Shown here: positions 44,473-52,480 of the stretch, in pieces | Layout: each line of letters begins with the position of its first letter | Numbering within the stretch: position 1 is the first letter of the stretch | Assembly (NCBI GenBank): GCA_934426255.1 | Contig: CAKRYD010000003.1 | Location: 62,001 to 126,000, forward strand | DNA: 64,000 nucleotides | Direction: 5' to 3' | DNA from: an uncultured Bacteroidaceae bacterium | GTDB lineage: Bacteria; Bacteroidota; Bacteroidia; Bacteroidales; Bacteroidaceae | Position numbers and translations under genes: made by a program | Notes under the pieces: generated by a model | The model's input: the letters and a program-made list of their open reading frames with translations, nothing else | What the model was told of the DNA's origin: nothing | Databases searched by the model: none

Positions 44473-45495
44473 TCAAAACAAATTATACTTTCGCTTGAAA
44501 ACAAGCACATACAAGATTACCGGTACGCCAAAGAACGGAGTAACCACATTAAGAGGTATCAGCCCGTCATCACCGGGAAGTGTACAAAGAATGTTGCACA
44601 GCAAGGCCAGCACACTTCCGGTCAAGAGCGTCAACGGCAGCAGTTTGCGATTGTCGACAGAGCCAAGAAGCAAACGAGCTATATGCGGAACGGCAAGGCC
44701 TATGAATGACACAGGACCGCAATAGGCCGTAACTACTGCCGTAAGCATTCCGGTAATAAACAATAAAGCCGTCCGCGTCAGACGCATATCCACGCCTAAG
44801 TTCTCTGCATAGTTTTCTCCCAGCAACAATGCATTAAGCGGTTTGACAAGAGCCAACGACAGACACAGGCCAATGACTACGACCAATGAGTATGGCAAAA
44901 GATGTTCACAGCCAACACCACTAAAGTTGCCCAATCCCCAGATCACATACGAGTGTACGCCTTCGGCTGTAGCCATATAGTTAAGCAATGAGATGATTGA
45001 GCTTGTCACATAACTCATCATTATACCTACTATCAGCAACATCAAACCGCTTTTCACGTAGGCCGACAATAATAGCAATAACAGTATGATCACTCCCGAA
45101 CCAATGAATGCTGCTACAAGAACAAGAAGAAATCCGGACAATACAAATGAGCCGGCCATAAAACTTCCCCCAAACAACAGCATGACAACTGCCACTCCCA
45201 AGCTTGCTCCGGCATTGATTCCTAATATAGAAGAATCAGCCAAAGGGTTGGCAAACACCGTTTGCAGCAACAATCCACTCACAGCAAGCGCAGCACCACT
45301 CAACATGGCTACTACCGCCTGAGGCAATCTTGATTGCAGCACAATGTATGACGCTATCGTATTGTTTTCGCTGCCGGTCAGGATTTGCCAAATACGAAAT
45401 GGAGAATAATACACCGTACCATGAAAGATATTCAACGCAAACAAAGCCAGCAGTGCAATTGACATCAAAGCGAAAGGGATATAGGTCTTAGTCAT
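44473..45495 (-). CDS. btuC: BtuC-type ABC transporter permease
   Basis: A 340-residue inner-membrane permease of the FecCD/BtuC family with about ten hydrophobic segments. Family segments include VLQSRLPQAVVAMLSGAALAVSGLLLQTVFANPLADSSILGINAGASLG and GPVSFIGLAVPHIARLLLG, the latter near the loop that contacts the ATPase. It overlaps btuF by 8 bases and lies downstream of a cobalamin riboswitch, so the cargo is most probably cobalamin. The partner ATPase BtuD is not encoded next to it. Confidence 0.9.
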   Translation of the reverse strand: MTKTYIPFALMSIALLALFALNIFHGTVYYSPFRIWQILTGSENNTIASYIVLQSRLPQAVVAMLSGAALAVSGLLLQTVFANPLADSSILGINAGASLGVAVVMLLFGGSFMAGSFVLSGFLLVLVAAFIGSGVIILLLLLLSAYVKSGLMLLIVGIMMSYVTSSIISLLNYMATAEGVHSYVIWGLGNFSGVGCEHLLPYSLVVVIGLCLSLALVKPLNALLLGENYAENLGVDMRLTRTALLFITGMLTAVVTAYCGPVSFIGLAVPHIARLLLGSVDNRKLLPLTLLTGSVLALLCNILCTLPGDDGLIPLNVVTPFFGVPVILYVLVFKRKYNLF

Positions 45496-46615
45496 GGAGT
45501 GGTGTAAAGAACATAGGTTTATGGTCGGGCAAAAGAGATGGATGGAATATGTGTATTACATCTGCCAGTAACAAATCAGGATGAAAGGGCTCAATATCAA
45601 AAAAAGGGACGCTCAATGTATTGCACCCATAGATGCGTTTGTTTTTAAAGGCCTTGAACTGGGCATACTGCTCCTTTTCCGCTCGAAGAGACTGGTAAGT
45701 ATAATCACGCGCCGCTCCATACTTAATCAACCATATGTCTGCATCGTGGGCACGATTGAAAACCGTTTCAAACGACAAGCGAACACTGCCGCTCCCTTTC
45801 TTATCGGCAAATATATAATTGGCTCCGGCATCGGCATACAGCTTACCCACCGTGCTCTCAGCCGCAGGAACATACCAAGCGGCACCATTCATACAGTCAC
45901 AAAGCAAAGAAGGCTTCACTAAGTTCTGTTTGTCTACCATCTTCTTTAATCTCAAATAGTTTCTCTCAACCTGCTGAAACAAAGAATCTGCTTCTCGTTC
46001 CTTACCGACAAGCATCCCAAAGAAACGCATCCACTCTGCGCGGCCGAGTGCAGAACTCTCCATGTAATCAGCACATTCTATCAAAGGTATGCCGGTGCGC
46101 TCTATCACTCCGTATCCGCTCTTTTCAAAGGGTGAAACCATCATAGCGTCAGTCTTCCCTGATAAAATCAGTTCGACATTGGGGTTCATAGCACTGCCCA
46201 GGTCCTTAATTTTTCCGCCTTTAACCCTTTCTATGATAGGCTGCTGTTTGATATACTCAAAATCACACACTCCCGAAACACGTTCGACAGCCCCAAGCTC
46301 TGTCAACAAGTTCGTATGAACGGATGTAAAAACCGCCAGCCGTTCCAAAGGCACCCTTACTACCGTTCCCTGAGGCAAGTCTTTGGTGCTTACACCCTTT
46401 GGAACCAGGATATACCGGCAAAGTTCTTTTCCGCTTTGCCAAGGGTCTTGAACAACTACTTGCCGATAACCGGCACCCTGGCTGATGCGTATCAGATGAG
46501 CATATTTGAAAGCTATGGTATCCGATGATACCATAGAAGCCGGTTTTCGTCCTTGCCCACAAGAGCAAAGGACGAAAATCAGTAGACATATTCCATAGAA
46601 TAGATGCTTACACAC
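45488..46615 (-). CDS. btuF: BtuF-type substrate-binding lipoprotein
   Basis: A 375-residue class III periplasmic binding protein (BtuF/FhuD/TroA type). The lipobox FVLCSC marks it as a lipoprotein. Two lobes are expected, with VPLERLAVFTSVHTNLLTELGAVERVSGVCD at the start of lobe 1 and the helical connector around READSLFQQVERNYLRLKKMV. It should deliver B12 to BtuC. It starts 11 bases after the btuG-like gene and overlaps btuC by 8. Identity rests on family plus riboswitch context; an iron-siderophore carrier would be the alternative. Confidence 0.87.
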   Translation of the reverse strand: MCKHLFYGICLLIFVLCSCGQGRKPASMVSSDTIAFKYAHLIRISQGAGYRQVVVQDPWQSGKELCRYILVPKGVSTKDLPQGTVVRVPLERLAVFTSVHTNLLTELGAVERVSGVCDFEYIKQQPIIERVKGGKIKDLGSAMNPNVELILSGKTDAMMVSPFEKSGYGVIERTGIPLIECADYMESSALGRAEWMRFFGMLVGKEREADSLFQQVERNYLRLKKMVDKQNLVKPSLLCDCMNGAAWYVPAAESTVGKLYADAGANYIFADKKGSGSVRLSFETVFNRAHDADIWLIKYGAARDYTYQSLRAEKEQYAQFKAFKNKRIYGCNTLSVPFFDIEPFHPDLLLADVIHIFHPSLLPDHKPMFFTPLHD

Positions 46616-46626
46616 TCTAAACGACT

Positions 46627-47715
46627 TTATTTGAGATTAAATACCATCTGCACAGGATGAACACCGGCAATATGCTTTTTCTGCAAGGTACCATCTACCT
46701 TGTACTCGTTTATATAACCCGCAATAGCATAATCGGCATAACCGTTTGCACCTACATTGTCGGAACCAATGAATATGTGTTTCGTCACGGGGTCTACTTT
46801 AATGAAAGTAGGAAAATCGGCCGGAGTCTTCACTAAGTTGTCTTTCTTGATGCCGGTCTTCAAGTCCATTGAAAAGTATGTATAGCCCGTCACATAAGTC
46901 AGTGGGTCCATATCAGCATATATCGCATAGAGTGTAGAACCATCAATGCACATCATTGAAGCATTCACCATTTCCGTCACCTTGTCATTCTTATCAATTT
47001 TCTGCAACATAGGCTTTATATCATCATAATTACCTTGCGAAATGACATACACATTGCCCTCGCTGTCGGCTGCTGCCACATTCGGATTCACGCACACCGG
47101 GATTTCCTTCTCAAGGCTGAATGTCGAAAGATTCACTTTGGCCACCTTTTTACCATTGGCATAACCGTTCAAATAATTCATGCCATCAGAAATAGCTACA
47201 TACAGATAACCATTGGCTACGGCCATTTCTTCAGGATTAGGCCCGACCTTCACCGAGTCCTGCACCGCCATCGTACGCGCGTTGAAACGAGTTACGTAGC
47301 CATCAAAATTGGATATAAACACATACCCATCGGCTGTTGCCAATGCTCGCGGTGCCGAAACTTTAACTTGTTTCTCTACCTTCAATGTGTTTTTGTTTGC
47401 AACAAAAAGTACATTCGACTCATACGCAATCACAAACAGATGGTCGCCATAAATAATGCCGCCCTGCAATGTGTTGCCGGGCAAAAAACCGTTGGCTGCC
47501 ACAAACACGCTGTCAGTCAATGCCTGTGTACCATAGTCAAGATAGCCTATCGTACTGCTTATCTTGCTATAATAGCTGCCTTGGTTCATTACATAAGCTC
47601 CATTGGAAGCTGTCGGCACAAAAGGCTTGTACTGATCCTTGTCGTCATCGTCGCTACAAGACGAAAAGGCAAACATACAAGCCATCAATAAAGATACTAA
47701 ATAATACTTTTTCAT
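46627..47715 (-). CDS. btuG: BtuG-like surface beta-propeller lipoprotein
   Basis: A 362-residue lipoprotein (CMFAFSSC, then an Asp-rich SDDDDKD stretch that fits the Bacteroidetes lipoprotein surface-export signal). The body is a seven-bladed YncE-like propeller with repeated strand motifs such as FVANKNTLKVEKQVKV and VTRFNARTMAVQDSVKV. In Bacteroides, BtuG proteins with this fold and in this gene order bind cobalamin very tightly at the cell surface and pass it to BtuB. Here it lies between btuB and btuF, with 11-base gaps on both sides. Confidence 0.83.
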   Translation of the reverse strand: MKKYYLVSLLMACMFAFSSCSDDDDKDQYKPFVPTASNGAYVMNQGSYYSKISSTIGYLDYGTQALTDSVFVAANGFLPGNTLQGGIIYGDHLFVIAYESNVLFVANKNTLKVEKQVKVSAPRALATADGYVFISNFDGYVTRFNARTMAVQDSVKVGPNPEEMAVANGYLYVAISDGMNYLNGYANGKKVAKVNLSTFSLEKEIPVCVNPNVAAADSEGNVYVISQGNYDDIKPMLQKIDKNDKVTEMVNASMMCIDGSTLYAIYADMDPLTYVTGYTYFSMDLKTGIKKDNLVKTPADFPTFIKVDPVTKHIFIGSDNVGANGYADYAIAGYINEYKVDGTLQKKHIAGVHPVQMVFNLK

Positions 47716-47726
47716 TATGCTAAATG

Positions 47727-49766
47727 TTAGAATTTAATATTCAATGAAATGCGATACGAACGCCCAGGCATCGGATAACCCGCTACAAGTTCGTATTGCC
47801 GGTCGCCCATGTTTTGTAAATCGGCTCTTGCCTCCATCTTTATAAAGCTCATTCTGAACATGCGCCAAAACGACAAGCCCCAATCAAAGTAGCCCTTTAG
47901 CCGCGTTCCGGGTGAATGCTCATGAGTGGCATATCTATCCGACACAGTTGTTCCGGAAACGGCCATATTTACCCACGGATTCTCGTAAGCCAACGAAGTG
48001 CAAAGCGAATAACGCGGCACATAAGCAAGCTGTTTGTTGTAAGAACGGCCGCCCGTCTCGCTTTTATCGACAGCATGCTGCATGGAACAATTGCCTGCCA
48101 ATGTCAGCAAATGACCATTAGCCGGCCTTATACTGTTTTCCAATGTCAGATCAAGGCCTTTTGCCTCCACTTTTCCTAAGTTGAGCGTGCGCCAGATATA
48201 CAAATTGTATGGGATTGACGTTATTTTGTCATTCACCTGGTTATAATATGCGTCAGCAGTTATTTTCAGCAAAGTCCATGTATGGCTTATCCGCTTTTGA
48301 AACGTAAGTCCTGCGCCCAACTGATGTGTGCGTTCGGGACTCAAATCGGGATTGCCCAGATGATAATAATACGACTCCGTAAACGTGGGAACACGGAAAA
48401 TATCCTTGTAAAACAGGCGCACATACAATTGTTCACGCGGTAGCAGCCGGAACGAAGCACCCACCGAAGGCGTCAGTCTCGCAACATCGCGCGCTGCAGT
48501 GACACCGTCAGCCTCATTAAAATACAGCGATGCCAACAGACGTCCTGACAAACGCAAACGCCCCAATCGGTAGTTCATCGTCATGCTCTGCAATAAGCTG
48601 TGGCGGCTCACATCCTGATTTATCTTTTGATTGCTGTTCAAACTGTTATAAGAATAATCGGCAGCATACGACAGTCCTATATTCCGTGCAGGAGCACAAG
48701 ACACCAAAGCGGAAACATAGGCCTCGCGTTGCCAATAGTCTTGACGCCAAGCACCATCGGGATAGATGTTGCTGACATCAACATAGCGCGACTCTTGCCA
48801 ATTATATTTTCCGATAAGTTGCGTTGTCCACTTGTTGTTCCAGCCCTTCAGCCAACGCACCTGCCCAAAAGCATTCCGATCATGCTGCTTCTCATTGTTA
48901 ACCGGATTATAATAGACAACAATGCCCGGTAAATGGTGATTATTGTCATAGTAGTAGAGCTTGCCATCGATCAATGAGCGTTTGCCGGCATCCCAATAAG
49001 TATTGAGCTCGCCACTGAACGAATTCATTCTGCTGTTATTGCGATGCTCACGCGTCGTAATCAATCCGTTTTGCAACATGTATGGATAATCATTGCCTGA
49101 AAAAAGATAATTGCCCATCGCCGAAAAAGCCAATTTTCGTGTTATACGTTCGGCCCATCTTGCATTTACTCCATATCGGTCAAAACTCCCCTGCTCCAGA
49201 CGTAGCATCCGCTTGCGGCTTTCTGAGCCACCGTTCTGAGCAAAAGGTGAAAACGTGCTTATATTTATTGTTGCCGATGCTGCTGCTGCACGTGCCGGCT
49301 GTAAAAGGTCGAAGTCATCACCGACAACAAGTCCCAACTGTTCCACTGAAGACAGATTAAAGCGACCCAAGTCTATCTGACCGGTTTGGGCATCACTCAA
49401 TATGACGCCATCGACGGCTACTGCAGTATGTTGCGCGCCCAATCCGCGCACCGAAACCGTTTTCATGCCGCCTGCACCGCCATAATCACGGATATTGACA
49501 CCCGAAAAACGGTTCAAGGCATCCTCGATGTCCACAGCTCCACGCTTGTATAAATCTCGGGCATCAAGTTGCTGCACAGGCACGAGGCTTGTTACAGATT
49601 TGGTTCCCGGCTGACTGGCAATCACCTTTACATTATCAAGTGTATAAAGTCTGCTACCCGCTGAATCTACGGGTGAAGCAGTCGCAACGACACACGCTGC
49701 AAGACTTACGACAAGCAATGGCATGCAAAGCCGATACCTGATATGACTTTCTTTTCCTTTTGTCAC
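47727..49766 (-). CDS. btuB: BtuB-type TonB-dependent receptor for cobalamin
   Basis: A 679-residue outer-membrane receptor. After the signal peptide (about residues 14-34) a TonB-box-like segment LYTLDNVKVIAS is followed by the plug domain (RGAVDIEDALNRFSGVNIRDYGGAGGMKTVSVRGLGAQHTAV) and a 22-strand barrel ending SYRISLNIKF. The receptor moves B12 into the periplasm using TonB energy. It is the first gene after the cobalamin riboswitch, so it should be repressed when B12 is plentiful. A later in-frame ATG (residue 15) could be used instead of 49766. Confidence 0.92.
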   Translation of the reverse strand: MTKGKESHIRYRLCMPLLVVSLAACVVATASPVDSAGSRLYTLDNVKVIASQPGTKSVTSLVPVQQLDARDLYKRGAVDIEDALNRFSGVNIRDYGGAGGMKTVSVRGLGAQHTAVAVDGVILSDAQTGQIDLGRFNLSSVEQLGLVVGDDFDLLQPARAAAASATINISTFSPFAQNGGSESRKRMLRLEQGSFDRYGVNARWAERITRKLAFSAMGNYLFSGNDYPYMLQNGLITTREHRNNSRMNSFSGELNTYWDAGKRSLIDGKLYYYDNNHHLPGIVVYYNPVNNEKQHDRNAFGQVRWLKGWNNKWTTQLIGKYNWQESRYVDVSNIYPDGAWRQDYWQREAYVSALVSCAPARNIGLSYAADYSYNSLNSNQKINQDVSRHSLLQSMTMNYRLGRLRLSGRLLASLYFNEADGVTAARDVARLTPSVGASFRLLPREQLYVRLFYKDIFRVPTFTESYYYHLGNPDLSPERTHQLGAGLTFQKRISHTWTLLKITADAYYNQVNDKITSIPYNLYIWRTLNLGKVEAKGLDLTLENSIRPANGHLLTLAGNCSMQHAVDKSETGGRSYNKQLAYVPRYSLCTSLAYENPWVNMAVSGTTVSDRYATHEHSPGTRLKGYFDWGLSFWRMFRMSFIKMEARADLQNMGDRQYELVAGYPMPGRSYRISLNIKF

Positions 49767-49830
49767 CTCTAATCTGTTCCGAATATAATCCGCACCCTTC
49801 CGCGAAGTGCTTTTATTGGATTTCCTGAAT

Positions 49831-50038
49831 GGCAGGTCTTCTGGCTTGTTCCCGTAAAGATGCCTTCCCGAATGATCGACTCAGTGGCTTCAATTCAAGC
49901 TTGCAAAGCAAACAACATTGTTCTTTACGAATGATAGAACTTACAGCAGCGCGACTGCTCGGGATTTTCACCCGATTCCCCGGCATCGCCCTCACCGTTT
50001 CTTTCAACTCCGGAAAGGACAACGCCATGCCATTAGTG
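49831..50038 (-). promoter_or_regulatory. Cobalamin riboswitch upstream of btuB
   Basis: Read on the minus strand, the conserved pieces appear in order: GGGGAATCGGGTGAAAATCC, then GAGCAGTCGCGCTGCTGTAA, GAAGCCACTGAG, GGGAAGGC and GCCAGAAGACCTGCC. These are the core helices and the B12-box of the class I cobalamin riboswitch. It ends about 65 bases before the btuB start, which fits control of translation by occlusion of the start region; no clear intrinsic terminator is seen in between. Confidence 0.95.
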
Positions 50039-50039
50039 C

Positions 50040-50081
50040 CGCAAAGATAGGCTTTTTCTATGATAAAAGCCTATCTTTGCG
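50040..50081. promoter_or_regulatory. Inverted repeat with a -7 box in each arm, upstream of the riboswitch
   Basis: CGCAAAGATAGGCTTTT (50040-50056) and AAAAGCCTATCTTTGCG (50065-50081) are perfect inverted copies around an 8-base loop. Each arm holds TATCTTTG: minus strand at 50042-50049, aimed at the riboswitch and btuB, and plus strand at 50072-50079, aimed away. The minus one is the likely btuB promoter. The plus one would drive a short RNA with no gene. Confidence 0.65.
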
Positions 50082-50301
50082 AGTTGCTTTTCTTGGGCAA
50101 ATCTCCGAAATCAGCCTCAGGGTGCAAAAAGTGTTGGCTTGGCTCGTGCCGGTGACGCAGCAAAATCCAAATGCAACGCAGCATTTTCAAAAACTGACGC
50201 AGCGTTTCCAACTGTAAAGCAACAGAAATCCGGAGGAAAAGCTTTCGCGCACAGTCCTCCGGATTATCACTAAAAGACAAAAGTGGTCTTATATATTTCC
50301 C
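50082..50301. other. Non-coding gap with a stem-loop and short CGCAGC repeats
   Basis: No plausible gene. Three short CGCAGC elements lie at about 50155, 50175 and 50202. AATCCGGAGGA (50227-50237) pairs with TCCTCCGGATT (50255-50265) as a stem-loop that could end the minus-strand permease transcript or a plus-strand RNA starting near 50085. Neither side has a strong T-run. Confidence 0.5.
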
Positions 50302-51300
50302 TTAATTGCCGGCTACAACTATGAGAGTCAATCCGGCAATAAAAAACGCGAACATCACAGCCAAAAGGCCCTTAGTTGTCCGGTCGGCACCACAAAACTC
50401 TTTCCACACAAACACGCCCCACAAGGCAGCAATCATCGGTGCGCCTTGCCCCAATGCATACGAAATGGCTGCACCGGCTTTTCCTGCGGCAATGTAGCTC
50501 AACAATGTGCCAAGGCCCCAGACAAAGCCTCCAAGGACGCCCACACAATGGGTCTTGAGAGATCCGCTGAAATATGTGCTATAATTGGTAGGCGCACCGC
50601 TAAAAGGCCTTTTCATGGCAAGAGTATTAAAGATAAAGTTGCTAAGGAAAATTCCTACGGAAAAGATGAAAAATGCCGAATAGGGCGTTGCTTTTCCGAC
50701 TTCGGGCTGCTCAAAATTTTCCAAATCCATAGCCACAGCAACGAAGCGGTAGAAAAACGACATCAATACGCCGGCAAGAACAGCCAGGAGAATTCCTTTA
50801 CGGCTTGAACTGCCGCCTCTCTGCTGTCTGCCAGAAGCAATGCCATTGACAACGATGGCCACTACCACAAGAGCCACGCCGGCAAATAGTAATCCGGCAT
50901 CTCCTTTCGGTTGACCGAAGTAATTGATGATGACGCCCAACACCAAAGCAAGCCCTACACCTACAGGAAATGCCACACTCATACCTGCCAGCGAAACAGA
51001 GGCCGTCAGCAAAATATTGGATGCATTAAAAATAAACCCACCCACAATGGCACTGGCAACAGCCACGCCCGATACCTGACAAAGGTCTGTGCAAAAACTA
51101 CGGCCACCCGAGCCAAAACTGCCAAGAGTGAAGCCCATCAACAACGAGAACAAGAGAATCCCGATTACATAGTCCCAATAATAAAGTTCATAGCGCCAAT
51201 TCCTGGCAGCTAACTTCTGCGTATTACCCCAAGAGCCCCAGCATGTCATGGTAACCACACATAGCACCACAGCAAGCTCATAACTATTTACAATAAACAT
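50302..51300 (-). CDS. GRP/DMT-type sugar permease
   Basis: A 332-residue inner-membrane protein with ten hydrophobic helices in the drug/metabolite transporter fold, closest in look to the glucose/ribose porter (GRP) group. Marks are CVVTMTCWGSWGNTQKLA at the N-terminus and the repeat-like VWGLGTLLSYIAAGKAGAAISYALGQGAPMIAALWGVFVWKEF near the end. It starts 28 bases after the ribokinase stop on the same strand, so it most probably imports the sugar phosphorylated by that kinase. Exact substrate not shown. Confidence 0.82.
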   Translation of the reverse strand: MFIVNSYELAVVLCVVTMTCWGSWGNTQKLAARNWRYELYYWDYVIGILLFSLLMGFTLGSFGSGGRSFCTDLCQVSGVAVASAIVGGFIFNASNILLTASVSLAGMSVAFPVGVGLALVLGVIINYFGQPKGDAGLLFAGVALVVVAIVVNGIASGRQQRGGSSSRKGILLAVLAGVLMSFFYRFVAVAMDLENFEQPEVGKATPYSAFFIFSVGIFLSNFIFNTLAMKRPFSGAPTNYSTYFSGSLKTHCVGVLGGFVWGLGTLLSYIAAGKAGAAISYALGQGAPMIAALWGVFVWKEFCGADRTTKGLLAVMFAFFIAGLTLIVVAGN

Positions 51301-51328
51301 AACTTGTAGACTTTATATATTTTACTTT

Positions 51329-52246
51329 CTATTTCTCACCTATTTCATTCGCATGCGGTATAGAGCACCATGCGCCCATGCGCGTTACACTAATTGACGC
51401 CGCCTTGTTGGCATCGCGTATTGCCTGCACTAATGTTTTCCCTTGGCTCAATGAAACACAAAGAGTGCCACAAAAAGTATCACCGGCCGCTGTTGTATCA
51501 ACTACATGAGACTTGAAGGCTTCTATATGCCGCAGATTGCCGTTCTCTTCAGTATAAGCACCGGCACCACCTGCAGTAATTATCACTTTTCCCACTCCCA
51601 ATTTCTGAATAGTTCTGATTGCCAGTAAAGCAGAAGCTTCATCAACGATCTCAATGCCGCTCATGCCGCTTGCTTCCGTTTCATTGGGAGTAATGATGTC
51701 AATGTTTTTCAAAAAGTCTTCGGGTAAAGCTTCCTTTGGAAATGGAGCAGGATTGAGCACAACCGTGACACCTGCTTCATGAGCCATTCGCGCTGCATAC
51801 ATCAGCGTAGGAATGGGTGTTTCCAACTGCATGAGCAAAATGGATGACCCACAGATTTCTTCGCGCGCAGCCTCGACATCTGTCTCAGAAAGCATGGCAT
51901 TAGCCCCCGATGCCACGATAATGGAATTTTCTCCCTTTTCATCAACCGGAATCATAGCTACACCGGTCGAAACACCGGTAGTAAGTCGCACAAAACGCGT
52001 ATCTATGCCTTCTGCCTCAAGCATTGCAAGCGATTGGTGGCCGAAACCGTCATCACCAAGACGCGCAACAAATAAGGAATCACCACCCATCCGCGCCACG
52101 GCTACAGCCTGATTGGCTCCTTTACCACCTTGATTCGTCATGAAATCATGACCGATAATCGTTTCTCCCGGTTTAGGCAAATGGTCGACTTTAATGACCA
52201 TATCGGTATTGCAGCTGCCTATAACTGCTATCTTTGGTCTTTCCAT
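51329..52246 (-). CDS. rbsK: Ribokinase (PfkB family)
   Basis: A 305-residue cytoplasmic sugar kinase that phosphorylates ribose at O5 with ATP. PfkB marks are present: IGSCNTDMVIKVDHLPKPGETI and TNQGGKGANQAVA near the N-terminus, and the anion-hole/catalytic segment VDTTAAGDTFCGTL with the catalytic Asp near residue 252. The sequence is close to true ribokinases in length and motif spacing, though other PfkB sugars are possible. It is first in a two-gene unit with the permease and has a -7 box (TATTTTTG, minus, 52299-52306). Confidence 0.9.
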   Translation of the reverse strand: MERPKIAVIGSCNTDMVIKVDHLPKPGETIIGHDFMTNQGGKGANQAVAVARMGGDSLFVARLGDDGFGHQSLAMLEAEGIDTRFVRLTTGVSTGVAMIPVDEKGENSIIVASGANAMLSETDVEAAREEICGSSILLMQLETPIPTLMYAARMAHEAGVTVVLNPAPFPKEALPEDFLKNIDIITPNETEASGMSGIEIVDEASALLAIRTIQKLGVGKVIITAGGAGAYTEENGNLRHIEAFKSHVVDTTAAGDTFCGTLCVSLSQGKTLVQAIRDANKAASISVTRMGAWCSIPHANEIGEK

Positions 52247-52298
52247 ATGAAATTAATAAATACTGTCTTATGCCGTATCTTATGTTTGTGTGTGCAGA

Positions 52299-52306
52299 CA
52301 AAAATA
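52299..52306 (-). promoter_or_regulatory. Bacteroidetes -7 box for the ribokinase-permease pair
   Basis: TATTTTTG on the minus strand, 53 bases before the rbsK start. CAAA at 52331-52334 could be the -33 element, but at 24 bases the gap is longer than usual. Confidence 0.5.
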
Positions 52307-52430
52307 CAACATTCCTGCTATTTTACATGACAAATTGCCCTAATATTTAATTAAGCGTTCAATGATGCAACAAATTATGGCGGCAAAGACATATATCTAC
52401 GTTTTAAATTCGTTAATTCACAAAAATTCG

Positions 52431-52438
52431 TATCTTTG
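52431..52438 (+). promoter_or_regulatory. Bacteroidetes -7 box for the GH2/barstar pair
   Basis: TATCTTTG, 42 bases before the ATG at 52481. A good TTG at -33 is not evident. Confidence 0.6.
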
Positions 52439-52480
52439 TAGCCATAGAAAACGAAACAATCATATTCAAAACCGTATACC

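Noticed and set aside
47035..47691. 218-codon plus-strand frame
   Set aside because: Antisense to the btuG-like propeller gene, which has a lipoprotein signal and operon spacing.
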